IMG/VR virus record: IMGVR_UViG_3300013132_002829
Location: 1-24,428 of that record
Source: a virus
DNA: 24,428 nt
Strand: one strand, 5' to 3'
The translations under genes were made by a program, and so were the position numbers. This document shows positions 21,570 through 24,428 of the stretch, in pieces. The notes beneath the pieces were generated by a model that searched no databases, was not told where the DNA came from, and was given only the letters and a program-made list of their open reading frames with translations. The stretch's first letter is position 1. Every line of letters begins with the position of its first letter.

Positions 21570-24428
21570 ATGAGAAGTCCTTTAGATTTTGGTAATAGTG
21601 AAAGATTTAGAACAGATTTAGTTATTAAGAACTTAACCCCCTACAAAAAATCACCTTTTCAGAATACACCTCCATTTTACTATGAAGCAACACCTTTTGA
21701 TAATATTTTAAGTGTTAAAGACACACCTGATGAATTAATTGATACACCTAAATTTGCAAATGATTTATATCGTAGAAATCAATATGGCACAAATAGTGGA
21801 ACATATTCACAAGTTATTAACCCTAATAGATTAACAAATACTAAAACAAATTATGGTGAATATGGTAGCAGCAAAGCCTTTTTATTAAAATCAAGTTTAC
21901 CAAAACTAAATGAGAATATAACTAAAAATTTCTATTTAGGTGTAACTGCCAATAATTATATTGATTCTAGTGAGTTTATACAAGATGATAAATTTAAATT
22001 TGACCCAAAAATTAAGAGAGATATATTATATTATTGGGGTGAGGGGAAGAATAGTTTTGTTCCAGAAACATACACACCATATGGTATTTTAATCAATGAT
22101 AATGAAACAAAAAATAAATTATCTTCAGATTCTTATATTACAAATATTGGTGCAAAAAAATTAAAAGAATATTTTGAAAATAGAGTAAGTAGATTAACAG
22201 AAAAATATAATTTAAATAATAGGTTTAAAGCAACAGTAGATAATTTAGATAACCCATTAGGTATTTATAACCTAATAACTGGTAGAAATCCAATAATACA
22301 ACCAAATTGGAGTATAACAACATCCAATAATATACTTGTTGCAGCATCACAAGTTTCTTTAGAATTAATTGGAGGGGAATTACCATTTCCTGCAATTATT
22401 GGAAGTTATTTTGATGAATCAATTAGTTTAAATGGTAATTTAAAAAAGGGAAATCTTGGTCCAAAATTCCAAAAGAAAAAAACAGGTTCACAATTATTCT
22501 ATGATAATATGGGCTTGGGTCAAAAGATAACATTTCATAATAATATAAATTATAATTTGTATAAACCAAACTATGATAAAAATGGTGTATTAGGTTTATT
22601 TCTTGATTTATTCACAAATGATAAAAGTAATTATTATGTTGGAAATGATAATTTAGACATTAGTGATATCTCATCACCACAATCAGATTTACCTTTGGAC
22701 CAATTTGGAAGGCCATTTAAGGCTATTGTATATGGGCCAACAGAAGTTTCAAAAGTTTATGAGGGTGAAGATTTCAATCCACCCACTGGATTGAATGGTG
22801 TTAATTATAATGATGGTGGTGGTGTTGAAGGTGGATTAACTTGGGTTTCACCAAAATATAAAGAAAATTCTGGTAAAAATGTTGGACAGAATGGAAAAGT
22901 TCTTGGTGATAATAACACAAAACAAACAACATTTGATTTAACAGAATCCACAAATTATAAATTTAAACCGGGCTCTATTTTGGATGATACTCAAAAATTA
23001 GTTGACTCTCAACCAAACGGAGCAAAAAGATTAAAACATATTGGTAATGCTATAGACCAAGTTAGTAAAGTATTTAATGATGGTTATAAAGAAATAACAA
23101 AAGGTTCAAAAGTTAAAACATATAAATATCAAAACCCTGAAACATTAACAAATGGCTCATTTGAAGAATATTGTAGATTATTTACAAAAGATTCTCCTTA
23201 TATGACTTATGAGAGATTACAGAAAAAAAATGGAATTACCACAAGTGGTAGGAGAATGAAAAGTTCTGTTATTAATAATACATATGATTTAAGTATAACT
23301 CCAAGATTAGGTAATGATGCTAAAAAATATATGTTATCTATTGAAAATTTGGCATGGAGAACTAGTGATATGTATTTAGATTTACCTGAGTGTGAGAAAG
23401 GGTCAAATGGTGGCAGAATTATGTGGTTTCCACCTTATGACTTAAAAGTTACAGATTCATCAGTTGCAAATTGGAATACAAATGATTTTTTAGGAAGACC
23501 AGAGCCTGTATATACATATAAAAATACATCAAGAACAGGTACACTTGATTTCACAATTGTTGTTGATCACCCATCTGTTTTAAATGTTATAACAAATAAG
23601 ATATTGGCAAATGAAAGTAATTCTGAAGCAATAAATGGAATTTTGGCATCTTTTTTTGCTGGCTGTTTGACTTATGATATATATGATTTGGCAAAGATAT
23701 ACAACACAATGAAATTATCTGAACTTGAGGAAATACAAAAAACAGTAAAAGAGGATAAAACAATTGTTGACCAAGTATCATATATTAAAAGAACTGTTAT
23801 CACAGGAGCAGATCCAATTAATATAAAGGATACTAATAATCCTATAACTGAAACTATTTCAGATTTTGAAAAGTATGTTGGGTATTCTTTTTATTTTGAT
23901 AATGATATGCCTAAATCAAATAGTGAGGACTATTTAAGTTTGTTTAATGTATATACAAGTAAAACAGGTTATGATGATATTTTTATGGACAATTATATTG
24001 AAGATAACTTTGTCCAACTTAATAATTTTATAGCAGATTGTAAAAAATTTCTTGAAGAAAGTGATGGCAATAAAGTTAGTTTAACACTTGAATCATCAGC
24101 ATCACAACCAGGAACTGTGCCTTATAATAATAGTTTAAGTGAACGACGCAGTAATGTTATTGAAAACTATTTAAAAAAGGGAATAAATAATGCAAAAAAT
24201 TTTACAATAATTACAACAAATGTTGGTGAAAAAACTGCGGTATCTGCTAAATCATCAATCAATAATAATACTTTTAATGTTAGCAAATGTAATGATTTTA
24301 AAGGGGATAGTATAAAAAGTGCAAATGCTATGGCTTGTAGAAGGTTAGTAATAAATAAGAATGTTGCCACTAAAACAACAAAACCAACAATAACATATAC
24401 ACCAACTAATACAAAAAATGAAGCAGAG
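21570..24428 (+). CDS. Large baseplate/tail structural protein with OmpA-like domain, 3' end missing
   Basis: An open frame of 953 codons with no stop before the window end; it starts 24 bases after the tape measure stop (MRSPLDFGNSERFRTDLVIK). Most of the first 550 residues are Asn/Tyr/Lys-rich with no recognised domain. Residues about 615-660 (MWFPPYDLKV, FLGRPEPVYTYKNTSRTGTL) look like a baseplate hub or LysM-adjacent segment of contractile tails. Residues about 825-925 resemble an OmpA-like peptidoglycan-binding domain: VSLTLESSASQPGTVPYNNS, LSERRSNVIENYL and ACRRLVI. Such a domain would bind the host cell wall during injection. Sequence after it turns Thr/Pro-rich (TYTPTNTKNEAE) and continues outside. 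The domain calls are by eye and need a profile search. Confidence 0.75.
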   Translation, partial: MRSPLDFGNSERFRTDLVIKNLTPYKKSPFQNTPPFYYEATPFDNILSVKDTPDELIDTPKFANDLYRRNQYGTNSGTYSQVINPNRLTNTKTNYGEYGSSKAFLLKSSLPKLNENITKNFYLGVTANNYIDSSEFIQDDKFKFDPKIKRDILYYWGEGKNSFVPETYTPYGILINDNETKNKLSSDSYITNIGAKKLKEYFENRVSRLTEKYNLNNRFKATVDNLDNPLGIYNLITGRNPIIQPNWSITTSNNILVAASQVSLELIGGELPFPAIIGSYFDESISLNGNLKKGNLGPKFQKKKTGSQLFYDNMGLGQKITFHNNINYNLYKPNYDKNGVLGLFLDLFTNDKSNYYVGNDNLDISDISSPQSDLPLDQFGRPFKAIVYGPTEVSKVYEGEDFNPPTGLNGVNYNDGGGVEGGLTWVSPKYKENSGKNVGQNGKVLGDNNTKQTTFDLTESTNYKFKPGSILDDTQKLVDSQPNGAKRLKHIGNAIDQVSKVFNDGYKEITKGSKVKTYKYQNPETLTNGSFEEYCRLFTKDSPYMTYERLQKKNGITTSGRRMKSSVINNTYDLSITPRLGNDAKKYMLSIENLAWRTSDMYLDLPECEKGSNGGRIMWFPPYDLKVTDSSVANWNTNDFLGRPEPVYTYKNTSRTGTLDFTIVVDHPSVLNVITNKILANESNSEAINGILASFFAGCLTYDIYDLAKIYNTMKLSELEEIQKTVKEDKTIVDQVSYIKRTVITGADPINIKDTNNPITETISDFEKYVGYSFYFDNDMPKSNSEDYLSLFNVYTSKTGYDDIFMDNYIEDNFVQLNNFIADCKKFLEESDGNKVSLTLESSASQPGTVPYNNSLSERRSNVIENYLKKGINNAKNFTIITTNVGEKTAVSAKSSINNNTFNVSKCNDFKGDSIKSANAMACRRLVINKNVATKTTKPTITYTPTNTKNEAE

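Noticed and set aside
21570-24428. A gene-free or degraded region after the tape measure
   Set aside because: The plus strand is open in one frame from the ATG at 21570 to the last base; it lacks a stop only because the window ends.
1-24428. tRNA or rRNA genes
   Set aside because: I saw no cloverleaf-like sequence with a T-arm motif and no rRNA-like stretch. A dedicated tRNA scan would be needed to exclude them.

Overview
The window is part of an AT-rich, contractile-tailed phage (or prophage) that most likely infects a Bacteroidetes host. The evidence for the host is a near-perfect Bacteroidetes-type promoter (TTTG, 19 bases, TAnnTTTG) in front of a small gene, A-rich leaders without Shine-Dalgarno motifs, and FISUMP-type C-type-lectin proteins that are common in that phylum. 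The evidence for a phage is a tail module with a gp18-like sheath, a gp19-like tube, a gp26-like hub or chaperone protein, a tape measure protein and a large baseplate-like protein, together with a membrane-anchored GH73 lysin and two homing endonucleases.

Layout. Positions 1-600 hold two tandem leucine-rich-repeat-like genes (the first cut by the window edge). Positions 643-2694 hold a small coiled-coil gene and a SNF2 helicase on the minus strand. Positions 2785-4287 are a tightly packed group of a virion (neck-like) protein, a 57-residue zinc-ribbon protein and a second virion protein. Positions 4289-9434 are the host-recognition region: a PTxT-repeat stalk protein, then a complete diversity-generating retroelement (DGR). 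The DGR consists of a FISUMP target gene with a 3' variable repeat (VR), an avd gene, a template repeat (TR), a reverse transcriptase with IGNLTSQ and YVDD motifs, and a second, non-matching FISUMP gene. The sheath gene follows at 9485-12634.

Positions 12734-18056 look like an accessory island between sheath and tube: homing endonuclease, GH73 glucosaminidase, HAD-like phosphatase, and a second homing endonuclease on the minus strand. The first endonuclease is directly followed by a second copy of the sheath gene's last nine codons and its terminator, with mostly synonymous differences, so the insertion seems to have duplicated or captured the sheath 3' end. Positions 18153-24428 resume the tail module. 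The tube gene carries an in-frame TAA at codon 56. The gp26-like gene overlaps a downstream +1 frame with a TTTTTTCGC shift-prone site, in the usual tail-chaperone position just before the tape measure. The last gene runs off the window and ends in an OmpA-like domain.

How it fits together. The DGR can rewrite the receptor-binding tip encoded at 6161-6997. That tip and the PTxT stalk protein share an N-terminal domain that may dock them on the same virion site. The tail genes make the injection machine, and a recurring ATATTTATAT box 16-19 bases before several start codons is a candidate phage-specific promoter. The most notable points are the DGR with evidence that its template has changed since last use, the endonuclease with the recoded sheath tail, the likely +1 recoding site, and the broken tube gene.
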